NCBI RefSeq assembly: GCF_008727775.1
Contig: NZ_CP044232.1
Span: forward strand, 806,001-870,000
DNA from: Microbacterium lushaniae
Lineage (GTDB): Bacteria > Actinomycetota > Actinomycetes > Actinomycetales > Microbacteriaceae
Length of the DNA: 64,000 nt
Direction: 5' to 3'
Under the pieces are notes generated by a model, which did no database searches, was not told the origin of the DNA, and saw only the letters and a list, made by a program, of their open reading frames with translations. Below are positions 24,391-34,263 of this stretch, piece after piece. A program made the position numbers and the translations under genes. Position 1 is the first letter of the stretch; each line of letters starts with the position of its first letter.

Positions 24391-24989
24391 TCCGCGTGCT
24401 CATCGCCGACGACGAGGACATGATCCGCTCGGCACTGGCGTCGCTCCTCCGCCTGGAGGACGACCTCGACGTCGTCGCCGAATGCCCCGACGGGGAGACC
24501 GCGCTCGCCGAGGCCGTGCGGCTGCGCCCGGACGTGTGCCTGCTGGATCTGGAGATGCCCGGGCTCGACGGGGTGGACACCGCCGCGCGCATCCTCCGCC
24601 AGGTGCCGGCGCGGTGCATCGTCGTCACCCGCCACGCGCGGCCGGGCGTGCTGCGCCGAGCCCTCAGCGTCGGCGTCGACGGCTTCCTGCCGAAGTCCCG
24701 CCGCGCCGAAGACGTCGCCGCGGTCATCCGCGAGGTCGCCGCCGGCCGCCGGTACGTCGACCCCGAGGTCGCCGCCGACGCGCTCACGGATGTGCGCAGC
24801 CCCCTGACCGACCGCGAGCTCGACGTGCTGCGGGCGGGCCAGCGCGGCGAGACGATCGCGCAGATCGCCGCCGCGCTGCACCTGTCGGCGGGTACGGTGC
24901 GCAACCACGTCTCGTCGGTGCTGGGCAAACTCGGGGTCTCGACGCGGCAGCAGGCGGCCATCCTGGCGCGTGAGCGCGGGTGGATCTGA
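24387..24989 (+). CDS. LuxR/NarL-family response regulator
   Basis: A 200-residue regulator. The receiver domain has the acidic pocket in IADDEDM, the phosphorylated aspartate in RPDVCLLDLEMPGLDG (about D54), the conserved threonine in CIVVTRHARPG and lysine in GFLPKSRR. Residues 138-200 are a LuxR helix-turn-helix (LTDRELDVLRAGQRGETIAQIAAALHLSAGTVRNHVSSVLGKLGV). It is co-translated with the kinase through a four-base overlap. Target genes are unknown; the two-component pair is followed by sucC 113 bp later, but that spacer has its own operator-like palindrome. Confidence 0.94.
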   Translation: MIRVLIADDEDMIRSALASLLRLEDDLDVVAECPDGETALAEAVRLRPDVCLLDLEMPGLDGVDTAARILRQVPARCIVVTRHARPGVLRRALSVGVDGFLPKSRRAEDVAAVIREVAAGRRYVDPEVAADALTDVRSPLTDRELDVLRAGQRGETIAQIAAALHLSAGTVRNHVSSVLGKLGVSTRQQAAILARERGWI

Positions 24990-25046
24990 CGGATCCGACG
25001 TCCGGGATGGTCAGGGCCGAGTAGTAGGGTGGGGGACTGGTCGATC

Positions 25047-25060
25047 TCTTGATATCAAGA
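25047..25060. promoter_or_regulatory. 14-bp palindrome upstream of sucC
   Basis: TCTTGATATCAAGA is a perfect palindrome 42 bp before the sucC GTG, downstream of a TAGTAGGGT promoter-like stretch at 25021-25029. Its position suggests a repressor operator on the succinyl-CoA synthetase operon. MarR-family factors use sites of this CTTG-N4-CAAG shape, but the protein that binds here is unknown. Confidence 0.55.
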
Positions 25061-25102
25061 CATCCGACCCCCACCCACTGACCGTCCAGCGGAGGATTCC
25101 CT

Positions 25103-26266
25103 GTGGATCTGTACGAGTACCAGGCACGCGATCTGTTCGAGAAGTACGAGGTGCCGGTGCTCGCCGGCATCATCGCCGACACCCCCGAGGAAGCGAGGGC
25201 CGCAGCCGAGAAGCTCGGCGGCGTCGTCGTCGTGAAGGCCCAGGTGAAGACCGGCGGCCGCGGGAAGGCGGGCGGCGTCAAGGTCGCCAAGAACCCGGAT
25301 GAGGCGTACGAGGCCGCGCAGGCGATCCTCGGCCTCGACATCAAGGGTCACGTCGTCCAGCGCGTCATGGTCGCCGCCGGCGCCCGCATCGCCAAGGAGT
25401 TCTACTTCTCGGTGCTGCTGGACCGCGCCAACCGCTCCTACCTGAGCCTTGCCAGCGTCGAAGGCGGCATGGAGATCGAGCAGCTCGCGGTGGAGAAGCC
25501 CGAGGCGCTCGCTCGCGTCGAGGTCGACCCGCTCGAGGGCATCACCCCGGAGAAGGCGCTCGAGATCGCCAAGGCCGGCGGCTTCGACAACGAGCTGGCC
25601 CCCAAGGTCGCCGACGTCTTCGTCAAGCTCTACAACGTCTACAAGGGTGAAGACGCGACCCTCGTCGAGGTGAACCCCCTCATCCAGTCGGAGGACGGCG
25701 ACATCATCGCCCTCGACGGCAAGGTCTCGCTCGACGAGAACGCCGCGTTCCGTCACCCCGACCACGAGGCCCTCGAAGACCAGGCCGCCGCCGACCCGCT
25801 CGAGGCCCAGGCCAAGTCGCACGACCTGAACTACGTCAAGCTCGACGGCCAGGTCGGCGTCATCGGCAACGGCGCGGGGCTGGTCATGTCCACGCTCGAC
25901 GTCGTGGCCTACGCCGGTGAGAAGCACGGGGGCGTCAAGCCCGCCAACTTCCTCGACATCGGCGGCGGCGCATCCGCCACCGTCATGGCCGCGGGCCTGG
26001 ACGTCATCCTCGGCGACGAGCAGGTCAAGAGCGTGTTCGTCAACGTCTTCGGCGGCATCACGTCGTGCGTGGCCGTGGCCGAGGGCATCGTCAAGGCGCT
26101 CGAGATCCTCGGCGACACCGCCTCCAAGCCGCTCGTGGTCCGCCTCGACGGCAACCAGGTGGAGGAGGGCCGCGCGATCCTCGCCGGCGCCAACCACCCC
26201 CTCGTGACCCTCGCGGCCAGCATGGACGACGGCGCCGACAAGGCAGCCGAACTGGCCAACGCCTGA
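25103..26266 (+). CDS. sucC: Succinyl-CoA synthetase, beta subunit
   Basis: A 387-residue ATP-grasp protein starting at GTG with GGAGGA 6-11 nt upstream. It opens [19 protein letters not shown], has the [18 protein letters not shown] nucleotide loop and VEVNPLI, and ends with the CoA-ligase flavodoxin-like domain ([50 protein letters not shown]). It makes succinyl-CoA from succinate, CoA and NTP, or the reverse, in the TCA cycle. It pairs with sucD 57 bp downstream. A perfect palindrome in its upstream region suggests transcriptional control. Confidence 0.98.
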   Translation: MDLYEYQARDLFEKYEVPVLAGIIADTPEEARAAAEKLGGVVVVKAQVKTGGRGKAGGVKVAKNPDEAYEAAQAILGLDIKGHVVQRVMVAAGARIAKEFYFSVLLDRANRSYLSLASVEGGMEIEQLAVEKPEALARVEVDPLEGITPEKALEIAKAGGFDNELAPKVADVFVKLYNVYKGEDATLVEVNPLIQSEDGDIIALDGKVSLDENAAFRHPDHEALEDQAAADPLEAQAKSHDLNYVKLDGQVGVIGNGAGLVMSTLDVVAYAGEKHGGVKPANFLDIGGGASATVMAAGLDVILGDEQVKSVFVNVFGGITSCVAVAEGIVKALEILGDTASKPLVVRLDGNQVEEGRAILAGANHPLVTLAASMDDGADKAAELANA

Positions 26267-26323
26267 CCCACTTTTTCCGCGGTCCCTGAGCTTGTCGGCG
26301 GGCCGCGATCGAAAGGACAGAAG

Positions 26324-27223
26324 ATGTCGATCTACCTCAACAAGGACTCCAAGGTCATCGTCCAGGGCATCACGGGCGGCGAGGGCACCAAGCACACCGC
26401 GCTGATGCTGAAGGCCGGCACGCAGGTCGTCGGTGGCGTCAACGCCCGCAAGGCCGGCACGACCGTCTCGCACCAGGACGCCGACGGCAACCCCGTCGAG
26501 CTGCCCGTCTTCGCCTCCGTGGCCGAAGCCATGGCGAAGACCGGCGCCGACGTGTCGATCGCGTTCGTGCCGCCGGCGTTCACGAAGGACGCCATGATCG
26601 AGGCCATCGACGCCGAGATCCCGCTGCTCGTCGTGATCACCGAGGGCGTGCCCGTCGGCGACACCGCCGAAGCGTGGGCGTACGCGAAGTCCAAGGGCAC
26701 CACCCGCATCATCGGACCGAACTGCCCCGGCATCATCACCCCCGGTGAGTCGCTCGTGGGCATCACGCCGGCCAACATCACCGGCAAGGGCCCGATCGGC
26801 CTCGTGTCGAAGTCGGGGACGCTGACGTACCAGATGATGTTCGAGCTGCGCGACCTGGGCTTCTCCACCGCCATCGGCATCGGCGGCGACCCGGTCATCG
26901 GCACGACGCACATCGACGCCCTCGAGGCGTTCGAGGCCGACCCCGAGACCAAGGCGATCGTCATGATCGGCGAGATCGGCGGCGACGCCGAGGAGCGCGC
27001 GGCCGACTTCATCCGGGCCAACGTGACCAAGCCGGTCGTCGGCTACGTCGCGGGCTTCACCGCCCCCGAGGGCAAGACGATGGGCCACGCCGGCGCCATC
27101 GTGTCCGGCTCGGCCGGCACCGCCCAGGCGAAGAAGGAGGCCCTCGAGGCCGCGGGCGTGAAGGTCGGCAAGACGCCGTCCGAGACCGCCGCCCTGATGC
27201 GCGAGATCATCGAGTCCCTGTAA
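26324..27223 (+). CDS. sucD: Succinyl-CoA synthetase, alpha subunit
   Basis: A 299-residue subunit with a CoA-binding Rossmann domain ([30 protein letters not shown]) and the phosphohistidine loop [21 protein letters not shown] near residue 250. [21 protein letters not shown] and GEIGGDAEE are family hallmarks. It binds CoA and carries the transient phosphohistidine; the beta subunit supplies the nucleotide site. AAGGAC lies 6-11 nt before the ATG. The message ends at a strong 14-bp stem-loop immediately after the stop. Confidence 0.98.
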   Translation: MSIYLNKDSKVIVQGITGGEGTKHTALMLKAGTQVVGGVNARKAGTTVSHQDADGNPVELPVFASVAEAMAKTGADVSIAFVPPAFTKDAMIEAIDAEIPLLVVITEGVPVGDTAEAWAYAKSKGTTRIIGPNCPGIITPGESLVGITPANITGKGPIGLVSKSGTLTYQMMFELRDLGFSTAIGIGGDPVIGTTHIDALEAFEADPETKAIVMIGEIGGDAEERAADFIRANVTKPVVGYVAGFTAPEGKTMGHAGAIVSGSAGTAQAKKEALEAAGVKVGKTPSETAALMREIIESL

Positions 27224-27235
27224 CCCGGGTTCTCA

Positions 27236-27267
27236 CGAAGGGCGGATGCTGACGCATCCGCCCTTCG
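27236..27267 (+). terminator. Stem-loop terminator after sucCD
   Basis: A perfect 14-bp stem (CGAAGGGCGGATGC paired with GCATCCGCCCTTCG) closes over a TGAC loop, starting 13 bp after the sucD stop. No T-run follows, only TCGTCGT, which is usual for actinobacterial terminators. Confidence 0.8.
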
Positions 27268-27310
27268 TCGTCCCGCGCCGCCGTCCCGCGCCGCCCGCGC
27301 TGCGCGCCAT

Positions 27311-27383
27311 CCGCGAGACTGCAGCGCACCGGCGAGACCGCGACATAATGCGGCGGTCTCGCCGGTGGCGTGAAGTCTCGCGG
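27311..27383. repeat. 73-bp imperfect palindromic element between sucD and the purine permease
   Basis: The arms CCGCGAGACT...CACCGGCGAGACCGC and GCGGTCTCGCCGGTG...AGTCTCGCGG are complementary over about 31 bp with only a few mismatches, around an 11-nt loop GACATAATGCG. It lies in the 177-bp space between convergent genes, 44 bp past the sucD terminator, and may also serve the facing permease gene. It differs in sequence from the other palindromic families in the window. Confidence 0.7.
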
Positions 27384-27400
27384 ACGGGCGAGCGGCGGGG

Positions 27401-28816
27401 TCAGCCGATGAGGGCTTGGATGGGGCCGCGGGCGAAGAACACGACGAATCCGGCGGCGACGACCCACAGCAGCGGATGCACCTGCTTGGCGCGTCCGGAC
27501 AGCGCGTTGACGACGACCCAGCTGATGAAGCCCGCGCCGATGCCGTTCGCGATCGAGTAGGTCAGCGGCATGACCGTCGCGGTGAGGAAAACCGGCAGCA
27601 GCACGCGGAAGTCGCTGAAGTCGATGTGCTTGATCTGCGCGAGCATCATGGCACCGACGAGCACGAGCGCGGCGGCGGCGACCTCGCCCGGCACGATCGC
27701 GGTGAGCGGCGTGAAGAACATCGCCAGCAGGAACAGCACACCCGTCACGACGTTCGCAAGTCCCGTGCGCGCGCCCTCGCCGATGCCCGAGCCCGACTCG
27801 ACGAACACCGTCGCCGACGACGACGACGTGCCACCGCCGACGACCGCGCCCAGACCCTCGACGATGAGGGCCGACTTGATACGCGGGAAGTCGCCCTTCG
27901 CGTCGGCGAGGTCGGCCTCCTTCGCGAGCCCCGTCATGGTGCCCATCGCGTCGAAGAAGTTCGAGAACACGAGCGTGAAGACGATCATCACGAGCGCGAT
28001 GAACCCGACCTTGCCCAGGTCGAAGCCGAAGTCCACCTGACCGAGAAGGCTCAGATCGGGGACCGCGATGATGCCGCCCTCACCGGAGACCGAGAGACCG
28101 TACGGCCAGATGAGGTTCACGATGTGCGCGAGCAGCGTGCCGCCGACCAGGCCCAGCAGGAGTCCGCCCTTGACCTTCAGGGAGATGAGGATGCCGGCCA
28201 GGAACAGCGTCACGACGAACATCACGGTCTGCACGGTGGCGACCGAGCCGCCGACACCGAGGTCCAGCGGCGGGGAGGGGTTGCCGGTCGAGGTGACGAA
28301 GCCGGCGTTGACGAACCCGATGAACGCGATGAACAGACCGATGCCGACCGTGATCGCGAGCTTCAGCTGCACCGGCACGGCGTCGAAGATGAGCTTGCGC
28401 AGCCCGGTCGCCGCCAGCAGCACGATGACGAAACCGTTGATCATCACGAGGGCCATCGCCTCGGGCCACGTCACCTCGCCGACGACCGAGAAGGCGAGGA
28501 ACGCGTTGATGCCCAGACCCGCGGCGAACGCGAACGGCAGGCGCGTGACGAGACCGAACAGGATCGTCATGACACCCGCCGTCAGCGCGGTGGAGGCGGC
28601 CACCGCGCTCGCGCTGAGGGTGTTGCCTGCCACGTCGGGCGTGCTGAGGATGATCGGGTTGAGGATGACGATGTACGCCATCGTCACGAAGGTCACGACC
28701 CCGCCGCGCACCTCCGTGCCGATCGTGGATCCGCGCCGGGATATCTCGAAGAAGCGGTCGATCCGGTTCTTCGGCGCGGATGCGGCGGCGGGCGTTCTGG
28801 TCGCGTTGGTGCTCAT
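27401..28816 (-). CDS. NCS2/AzgA-type guanine-hypoxanthine permease
   Basis: A 471-residue transporter with 12-14 helices. It opens with a DRFFEISRRGSTIGTEVRGGVVTFVTMAYIVILNP block, the AzgA-family start, and contains AFAAGLGINAFLAFSVV, FDAMGTMTGLAKEADL and GTSSSSATVFVESGSGIGEGARTGLANVVTG, the substrate-site and family signature. It takes up guanine, hypoxanthine or adenine with protons. ATG 28816 has GAGG nearby and gives the standard N terminus; the longer frame does not. It lies in the same part of the chromosome as purN and purH, though on the other strand. Confidence 0.93.
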   Translation of the reverse strand: MSTNATRTPAAASAPKNRIDRFFEISRRGSTIGTEVRGGVVTFVTMAYIVILNPIILSTPDVAGNTLSASAVAASTALTAGVMTILFGLVTRLPFAFAAGLGINAFLAFSVVGEVTWPEAMALVMINGFVIVLLAATGLRKLIFDAVPVQLKLAITVGIGLFIAFIGFVNAGFVTSTGNPSPPLDLGVGGSVATVQTVMFVVTLFLAGILISLKVKGGLLLGLVGGTLLAHIVNLIWPYGLSVSGEGGIIAVPDLSLLGQVDFGFDLGKVGFIALVMIVFTLVFSNFFDAMGTMTGLAKEADLADAKGDFPRIKSALIVEGLGAVVGGGTSSSSATVFVESGSGIGEGARTGLANVVTGVLFLLAMFFTPLTAIVPGEVAAAALVLVGAMMLAQIKHIDFSDFRVLLPVFLTATVMPLTYSIANGIGAGFISWVVVNALSGRAKQVHPLLWVVAAGFVVFFARGPIQALIG

Positions 28817-28871
28817 GGGACCTCGGGTTGGGAGAGTGGGAAGGCGCGGAGCGAGGACGTAGTCTTGGCGC

Positions 28872-29312
28872 ATGCCGCTCACAGGAGAGTATCTGCCAGG
28901 GACCAGCGAATGGGCACGCCGCCAGGCGGAGGCGTTCGAAGCATCCGCCGGAGCCGAGGCGAACGAGCTGCGCGGGAAGCCGATCATCGTGTTGACGACC
29001 GTCGGGGCGAAGACCGGGGGCCTGCGCAAGACCGCCCTCATGCGCGTCGAGCATGACGGACGTTACGCGGTCGTCGCATCCAAGGGCGGGGCGCCGGAGC
29101 CGCCCGCCTGGTACTGGAACATCGTGAAGAACCCGCATGTGCAGCTGCAGGACGGCGACACCCTGCGCGACTACACGGCGCACGAGGCGGAGGGCGCTGA
29201 ACGCGAGGAGTGGTGGGCGCGCGCGGTGCAGGCGTGGCCCGATTACGACGAGTACCAGAAGAAGACCGAGCGCCGCATCGCGCTGTTCGTGCTGGAGCCC
29301 GTCGAGGACTGA
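28872..29312 (+). CDS. Ddn-like F420/deazaflavin-dependent nitroreductase family protein
   Basis: A 146-residue split-beta-barrel protein of the Ddn family: [58 protein letters not shown] is the family core. Members reduce quinones or nitro compounds with F420H2. No F420-synthesis gene lies in the window, so the cofactor is inferred from the family. TAGTCT at 28860-28865 is six nucleotides before the ATG, so the gene is probably leaderless. It is divergent from the purine permease across 55 bp. Confidence 0.9.
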   Translation: MPLTGEYLPGTSEWARRQAEAFEASAGAEANELRGKPIIVLTTVGAKTGGLRKTALMRVEHDGRYAVVASKGGAPEPPAWYWNIVKNPHVQLQDGDTLRDYTAHEAEGAEREEWWARAVQAWPDYDEYQKKTERRIALFVLEPVED

Positions 29313-29329
29313 ATCCCCGGATGCGGCGG

Positions 29330-29432
29330 ATGCGGGCCGACCCGCGTCCGCTGACGCACGTGCCGACTCGCGGCTGACGCACGTGCGGGCCCGCCTCCGC
29401 GGACGCACGTGCGGGCCCGCGTCCGCTGACCC
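29330..29432. repeat. Short tandem array with GACGCACGTGC core
   Basis: Three imperfect units of 23-30 bp, each containing GACGCACGTGC after a GTCCGC or CGGCT segment, plus a fourth truncated one. Each unit carries the palindrome GCACGTGC. The array fills most of the 196-bp gap between the F420-type gene and the DUF6350 gene and contains no convincing ORF. Confidence 0.6.
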
Positions 29433-29508
29433 CGGCCGGGGCGGAGGTGGCGTCGCCCCGGGGTGCCGTCCCGTCGAGGCACCGCGGCGCGGGTAGGGTC
29501 GTCAGCGC

Positions 29509-31026
29509 ATGAATCGCCTGCTCGTCGCCCTCCTGGCCGCCTTCGACGCCCTCGTGGCGGCCGCGGGCGGCCTCGCCATCGCTCTGGCACCACTGGCCCT
29601 GCTGTGGGTGTTCGCGCTCGGCGGCGGGGCCGACTGGGCCGCGTTGTGGCCCGCGAGCGCTGCGGTGTGGCAGCTCGGTCACCTCGTCCCGCTGACGATC
29701 CACCTGCCCGGGACGTACCTGGCCGCGGCGGGCATCGATCCGTCGGCGGCCGACTTCGCCCTCTCGCTGGCCCCGCTGGGCTTCGCCGTCTTCACCGCCC
29801 TGTTCGCTGCGCGCTCGGGTGGCCGGGCCGCCCGAGCCGGCGAGCCGCTCACCGGCGCCGTGTCGGGATCGCTGGTCTTCGCCGCGCTCACGGCGCTGGT
29901 GGCGCTGACGGGTGCGACGCCGTTCGCCGAGACTACGCTGTGGCAGGCGCTGCTCTTCCCCGCCCTCGTCTACGCCGTGCCGTGCGCCCTGGGCGCCGCG
30001 GTGGGCGCCTGGGCGGGCGGCGAAGGAGCCGCCGGCCGGCTGCGTGATCGCGTCGAGCGGGCCGGGGGCGGATGGGGCGCCGTGCCCGGCCTCATCGTGC
30101 GGGGCGCTGCGATCGCCGCACTGGGGGTCGTGGCCGTCGGCGCCCTCCTCTTCGCCGTCGCCGTACTCGCGCGCGCCGGGCAGGTGGTGGCGCTGTTCGA
30201 GGCGGGCAACGTCGACGCCATCGGCGCGACCGTGCTGGCGCTCGGCCAGCTGGCGTACCTGCCGACGCTCGTGATCTGGAGCGCGTCGTTCGTCGCCGGA
30301 CCCGGTTTCGCGCTGGGAACGGGCACGGCGGTGTCGCCGTCGGGAACGCAGCTCGGAGTCGTCCCGGGCCTTCCCGTGCTCGGGGTCATCCCCGAGTCCA
30401 CGTCGCCGTGGCTGCTGACGCTCGCGCTCCTGCCCGTGGCCGCGGGGGCGCTGGCGGGGTGGATGCTGCGCTCCCGCCTCGTGGCGGAGCATCCCGGCCG
30501 CGAGCACTTCGGCCCCCGCGTCGTGGTGGTGGTGGGTATGAGTGTGCTCACCGGGGCCGTCTTCGCGCTGCTGGCGGTGTGCGCGCGCGGTGCCATCGGT
30601 CCGGGCCGTCTCGCCGAGGCGGGGCCGGAGCCGGGGCCGGTCGCCCTGGCCGTCGGCATGGAGGTTGCGGTGGGCGCCGCCATCCTGATGCTCGCCCCCC
30701 ACCGCGGTTCGTCATCGGCCGGGCTCGGCGCGACGACGACGGCCGCGCCCGTGTTCGGCGAGGCTCGCGACGACGTGCGCTGGGGCGGCGAGCCTCGCGA
30801 CGACGTCCGGTGGAACTCCCATTCGGGGTGGGAGCGCGCCGTGCCGCCCGAACCATGGCCCGAGCCGCCCCCTCTGCCGGACGCGCCCGCCGGACCGCGG
30901 GCCGACCCGGCGCCGCTGCCCACCCTGCCGACCTCAGCCTTCGGCACCGGCCCCCTGGGGTCGGCGCCGCGCGAAGACGCGGAGGACGACGCGTCCGAAC
31001 CGAGGCGGGACGGCTCGCTAGACTGA
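29509..31026 (+). CDS. DUF6350-family polytopic membrane protein
   Basis: A 505-residue protein with about ten transmembrane helices in the first 400 residues and a disordered acidic, proline-rich cytoplasmic tail. The [21 protein letters not shown] loop and [30 protein letters not shown] segment match the actinobacterial DUF6350 family, which is typically found immediately before purN; some annotations call it a cell-division membrane protein. Function is unproven. TAGGGT nine nucleotides before the ATG is the likely -10. The purN GTG follows four bases after the stop. Confidence 0.85.
   Translation: MNRLLVALLAAFDALVAAAGGLAIALAPLALLWVFALGGGADWAALWPASAAVWQLGHLVPLTIHLPGTYLAAAGIDPSAADFALSLAPLGFAVFTALFAARSGGRAARAGEPLTGAVSGSLVFAALTALVALTGATPFAETTLWQALLFPALVYAVPCALGAAVGAWAGGEGAAGRLRDRVERAGGGWGAVPGLIVRGAAIAALGVVAVGALLFAVAVLARAGQVVALFEAGNVDAIGATVLALGQLAYLPTLVIWSASFVAGPGFALGTGTAVSPSGTQLGVVPGLPVLGVIPESTSPWLLTLALLPVAAGALAGWMLRSRLVAEHPGREHFGPRVVVVVGMSVLTGAVFALLAVCARGAIGPGRLAEAGPEPGPVALAVGMEVAVGAAILMLAPHRGSSSAGLGATTTAAPVFGEARDDVRWGGEPRDDVRWNSHSGWERAVPPEPWPEPPPLPDAPAGPRADPAPLPTLPTSAFGTGPLGSAPREDAEDDASEPRRDGSLD
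31019..31024 (+). promoter_or_regulatory. -10 element of purN (leaderless), inside the end of the DUF6350 gene
   Basis: TAGACT overlaps the last two codons of the preceding gene and ends six nucleotides before GTG 31031. It suggests that purN-purH can be transcribed on its own in addition to any read-through. Confidence 0.5.
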
Positions 31027-31030
31027 CCGG

Positions 31031-31807
31031 GTGCTCACGGTCGCCGTCCTCATCTCGGGATCGGGCTCCAATCTCCGCGCACTGCTGGATGCCGCCGCGG
31101 CGCCCGACTTCCCCGCGCGCGTGATCGTCGTCGGTGCAGACCGGGAGGCCGACGGCTTCGCGCACGCCGAGGCATACGACATCCCCACCTTCCTCGTGCC
31201 GTGGAGCGCGTTCGACTCCCGCGAGGCGTGGGCGCAAGAGCTGGACGCGCAGCTGCGGGCATGGCAGCCCGACCTGGTCGTCCTGAGCGGGTTCATGCGG
31301 CTCCTGCCGACGAGCCTGGTGGCCGCCTGGTCGCCGCGCATCCTCAACACCCATCCCGCATACCTGCCCGAATTCCCGGGCGCCCACGGCGTCCGCGACG
31401 CTCTGGCGGCCGGCGCGACGCGCACCGGCGCGAGCGTCATCGTCGTCGACCCCGGCGTCGACAGCGGACCCATCGTCGCCCAGGAGCGCGTCGCCGTGCT
31501 TCCCGGCGACGACGAACGCTCCCTGCACGAGCGCATCAAGACCGTCGAGCGGCGCCTGCTGATCGAGGTCATCCGCGCCGTTGCCGCCGGCGAGCTCGAC
31601 CTCGCCGCCATCGCCGGCCCGCCGCATCCGGCCGGCGCCGCGTCCGCGCCCTCCACCCCCACCCCCACCACTCCCGCCCCCGCCCCATCCACGCCCTCCG
31701 CGTCCGCGTCCGCTCCCTCCGCGCCGTCCGCTGCCTCCGCTCCCGCTCCGTCCGCTCCCTCCGCGTCGGCGCCCGCCCCATCCGCTCCCTCCGCCCCCGC
31801 TCCCTGA
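31031..31807 (+). CDS. purN: Phosphoribosylglycinamide formyltransferase, with low-complexity tail
   Basis: A 258-residue protein; the enzyme occupies residues 1-198. It contains [17 protein letters not shown] (substrate loop), [13 protein letters not shown], and the formyl-transfer site [22 protein letters not shown] with the catalytic Asn-His pair and the later aspartate in [12 protein letters not shown]. It transfers the formyl group of 10-formyl-THF to GAR in step three of purine synthesis. The last 57 residues are almost only Ala, Pro, Ser and Thr, well beyond the usual PurN end, encoded by a GC-rich reiteration. GTG is the start; the DUF6350 stop is four bases upstream. Confidence 0.95.
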   Translation: MLTVAVLISGSGSNLRALLDAAAAPDFPARVIVVGADREADGFAHAEAYDIPTFLVPWSAFDSREAWAQELDAQLRAWQPDLVVLSGFMRLLPTSLVAAWSPRILNTHPAYLPEFPGAHGVRDALAAGATRTGASVIVVDPGVDSGPIVAQERVAVLPGDDERSLHERIKTVERRLLIEVIRAVAAGELDLAAIAGPPHPAGAASAPSTPTPTTPAPAPSTPSASASAPSAPSAASAPAPSAPSASAPAPSAPSAPAP

Positions 31808-31835
31808 ACGCCCTCGCCCAGAAGGAACACATCCC

Positions 31836-33440
31836 ATGGCTGGACCCCGTCACGACCCGGCGCTGTACCGCGAGCGCGATGTCGTCCCCATCCGCCGCGC
31901 GCTGGTGTCGGTCAGCGACAAGACCGATCTGCTGCGCCTGGCCGAAGCCCTCGTGGCCGGGGGCGTGGAGATCGTCTCCACCGGGTCCACCGCCGCCACG
32001 ATCCGTGACGCCGGGCACGCCGTGACCGACGTCGCATCCGTCACGGGCTTCCCCGAATCGCTCGACGGGCGCGTGAAGACGCTGCACCCCGGCGTGCACG
32101 CCGGGCTCCTGGCCGACCTGCGCCTCCCGCACCACGAGCGCCAGCTCGACGAGCTGCACATCGCACCGTTCGAGCTGGTCGTGGTCAACCTCTACCCGTT
32201 CGTCGAGACCGTGGCATCCGGGGCCGCCGGCGACGACGTCGTCGAGCAGATCGACATCGGCGGACCGGCGATGGTCCGCGCGTCGGCGAAGAACTTCGCC
32301 AACGTCGCGATCGTCGTCTCGCCCGAGAGCTACCCGGCCATTATCGAGGCGATCGGCGAGGGCGGCACGACGCTGACCCAGCGCAAGGAGCTCGCCGCCC
32401 GCGCGTTCTCGCACACCGCGGCGTACGACGCCGCCGTCGCGGCCTGGTTCGCCGAGGGCACGCTCGTCGAAGACGGCCTGCCCGAGCACCTCACGATCAA
32501 GGCCGAGCGTCTCAGCACGCTGCGCTACGGCGAGAACTCCCACCAGCGCGCCGCGATCTACACGCGCGTGGGCGGTCACGGCATCGCGCAGGCCACGCAG
32601 CTGCAGGGCAAGGAGATGTCCTACAACAACTACGTCGACGCCGACGCCGCGCTGCGGGCAGCCTTCGACATGGTCAAGCCCGCCGTTGCGATCATCAAGC
32701 ACGCCAACCCGTGCGGCATCGCCGTGTCGGCGCCCAATGCGCTGGACGAGATCGCCAGCGCGCATCTGCGTGCCCACGAGTGCGATCCGGTCTCCGCCTT
32801 CGGCGGGGTCATCGCGGCCAACCGCACGGTCACGCTGAAGATGGCCGAGAACCTCCGCGACATCTTCACGGAGGTCATCGTCGCGCCCGATTTCGAGCCC
32901 GAGGCGCTGGAGGTGTTCCGGCTCAAGCAGAACCTGCGCGTGCTGCGCCTTCCCGTCGACTGGCAGCAGGAGCGCATGGATGTGCGCCTGGTCTCGGGCG
33001 GCCTGCTGCTGCAGGACGCCGACCGCTTCCCCGCCGACATCGAATCGGTCGCCGCCGGGTGGGAGCTCGTGTCGGGCGAGCGCCCGGACGCGGAGGAGAT
33101 GACGAACTTCATCTTCGCGTGGAAGGCCTGCCGTGCCGTGAAGTCCAACGCGATCGTGCTGGCGAAGGGCTCGGCCACCGTCGGGATCGGCATGGGGCAG
33201 GTCAACCGCGTCGACTCCTGCCGGCTCGCCGTCGAGCGCGCCGGGAACCGCGTCGCCGGTTCGGTGGCCGCATCCGATGCCTTCTTCCCGTTCTCCGACG
33301 GACCCCAGGTGCTCATCGACGCCGGAGTCTCGGCCATCGTGCAGCCGGGCGGATCCGTGCGCGACCAGGAGGTCGTCGACGCGGCACGCGCGGCGGGTGT
33401 CACGATGTTCTTCACGGGGGAACGTCACTTCTTCCACTGA
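31836..33440 (+). CDS. purH: Bifunctional AICAR formyltransferase / IMP cyclohydrolase
   Basis: A 534-residue enzyme. Residues 15-160 are the MGS-like IMP cyclohydrolase domain ([54 protein letters not shown]). The rest is the AICAR transformylase ([28 protein letters not shown] with the catalytic Lys-His, [22 protein letters not shown]). It completes the last two steps to IMP. It lies 28 bp after purN, with GAAGGAA as ribosome site, and so forms a purN-purH operon. Confidence 0.98.
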   Translation: MAGPRHDPALYRERDVVPIRRALVSVSDKTDLLRLAEALVAGGVEIVSTGSTAATIRDAGHAVTDVASVTGFPESLDGRVKTLHPGVHAGLLADLRLPHHERQLDELHIAPFELVVVNLYPFVETVASGAAGDDVVEQIDIGGPAMVRASAKNFANVAIVVSPESYPAIIEAIGEGGTTLTQRKELAARAFSHTAAYDAAVAAWFAEGTLVEDGLPEHLTIKAERLSTLRYGENSHQRAAIYTRVGGHGIAQATQLQGKEMSYNNYVDADAALRAAFDMVKPAVAIIKHANPCGIAVSAPNALDEIASAHLRAHECDPVSAFGGVIAANRTVTLKMAENLRDIFTEVIVAPDFEPEALEVFRLKQNLRVLRLPVDWQQERMDVRLVSGGLLLQDADRFPADIESVAAGWELVSGERPDAEEMTNFIFAWKACRAVKSNAIVLAKGSATVGIGMGQVNRVDSCRLAVERAGNRVAGSVAASDAFFPFSDGPQVLIDAGVSAIVQPGGSVRDQEVVDAARAAGVTMFFTGERHFFH

Positions 33441-33469
33441 CCCACGTACGAAAATGAAAGGCGGTTCCA

Positions 33470-33802
33470 ATGTCGGATGTCCTTGCGGAGCGGTGTGCTG
33501 CGCTCGCCCAGCCGGTTGTCGACCTCATGGCGGCGGCGATCGAATGCCAGACCGGCAACCCGGAGACCTTCGACCGGGTGATCGCCCTGGCCGGACAGGT
33601 GCGGGCGGTCGCCGAGCAGGGGGCCGAAGGCATCTCGCAGCCTGACTACTCCGCATGGGCCACCGGCGCCCCTGCCGTGCTCACCGCGATGGAGCGGGCC
33701 GCGGAGCGCCGCGACTCGAAGGGCGTCTGGACCGCGTTCGCCGACCCGCAGGTGGGTCTGCACCGCGTCGGCACCGCGTGCCAGGGCTACCCCCGCTGGT
33801 AA
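33470..33802 (+). CDS. Small protein of unknown function after purH
   Basis: A 110-residue mainly helical protein I do not recognise. It begins MSDVLAERCAALAQPVVDLM and ends GVWTAFADPQVGLHRVGTACQGYPRW. Three cysteines (C9, C26 and C105) and a C-terminal G-x-A-C-x-G-Y segment are the notable features; the length and helix pattern suggest a four-helix bundle. An AAAGGCGG ribosome site is well placed before ATG 33470, 29 bp after purH, so it is probably expressed with it or from a read-through message. Normal codon use supports a real gene. Confidence 0.6.
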   Translation: MSDVLAERCAALAQPVVDLMAAAIECQTGNPETFDRVIALAGQVRAVAEQGAEGISQPDYSAWATGAPAVLTAMERAAERRDSKGVWTAFADPQVGLHRVGTACQGYPRW

Positions 33803-33805
33803 CCA

Positions 33806-33880
33806 CCCGCGCAGACAGCCCGCGCAGGTAGCCCGCGCAGCCAGCCCGCCGGTGGCCCGCCGGTAGCCCGCGGGTGGCCG
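33806..33880. repeat. Tandem reiteration of an AGCCCGC-type unit
   Basis: About six imperfect 10-14 bp units built on AGCCCGCGCAG or GCCCGCCGGT follow the stop of the small gene. They open an 824-bp gap (33803-34626) that holds no convincing gene but contains several palindromic elements. Confidence 0.55.
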
Positions 33881-33952
33881 CGGGCTGCTTCGCGCTGCCT
33901 CGGGCCGATTCGGCTACGGCTCTCGTGGCCGGCCGTTCCTGGCCCGCCGCCG

Positions 33953-34035
33953 CCCGAACTCCGCAAGACCGCACCCTGGAACCGGTTGGGATGGGCGTGC
34001 GGGGGCGTCCCCAGGCCGATCTTGAGGAGTTCGGG
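33953..34035. repeat. 83-bp palindromic element, copy 1
   Basis: Left arm CCCGAACTCCGCAAGA and right arm TCTTGAGGAGTTCGGG pair over 16 bp with one conserved G-A mismatch. The interior is GC-rich and contains ACCGGTT. It is almost identical to the copy at 34181-34263. Confidence 0.8.
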
Positions 34036-34180
34036 CCGGGTGGGCGGGTCGGTCGGTCGGGGTATCTGGGGTGGGCGTGAGGCGGTGATCGGGCGTGTCG
34101 GGACGGATAGGCCCGTACCCGGCCTCGCTCCCGATCGCGATTTGGCCCGCCGCCACTGCCCGCTGCCGCCGCCGCTGCCG

Positions 34181-34263
34181 CCCGAACTCCGCAAGACCGC
34201 ACCCTGGAACCGGTTGGGATGGGCGTGCGGGGGCGTCCCCGGGCCGAACTTGAGGAGTCCGGG
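34181..34263. repeat. 83-bp palindromic element, copy 2
   Basis: It matches copy 1 at all but about four positions, including the whole interior. The right arm reads ACTTGAGGAGTCCGGG, so its stem is slightly weaker. A degenerate half element (GCTCAAGGAGTTCAGG) follows near 34305-34321. Confidence 0.8.
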
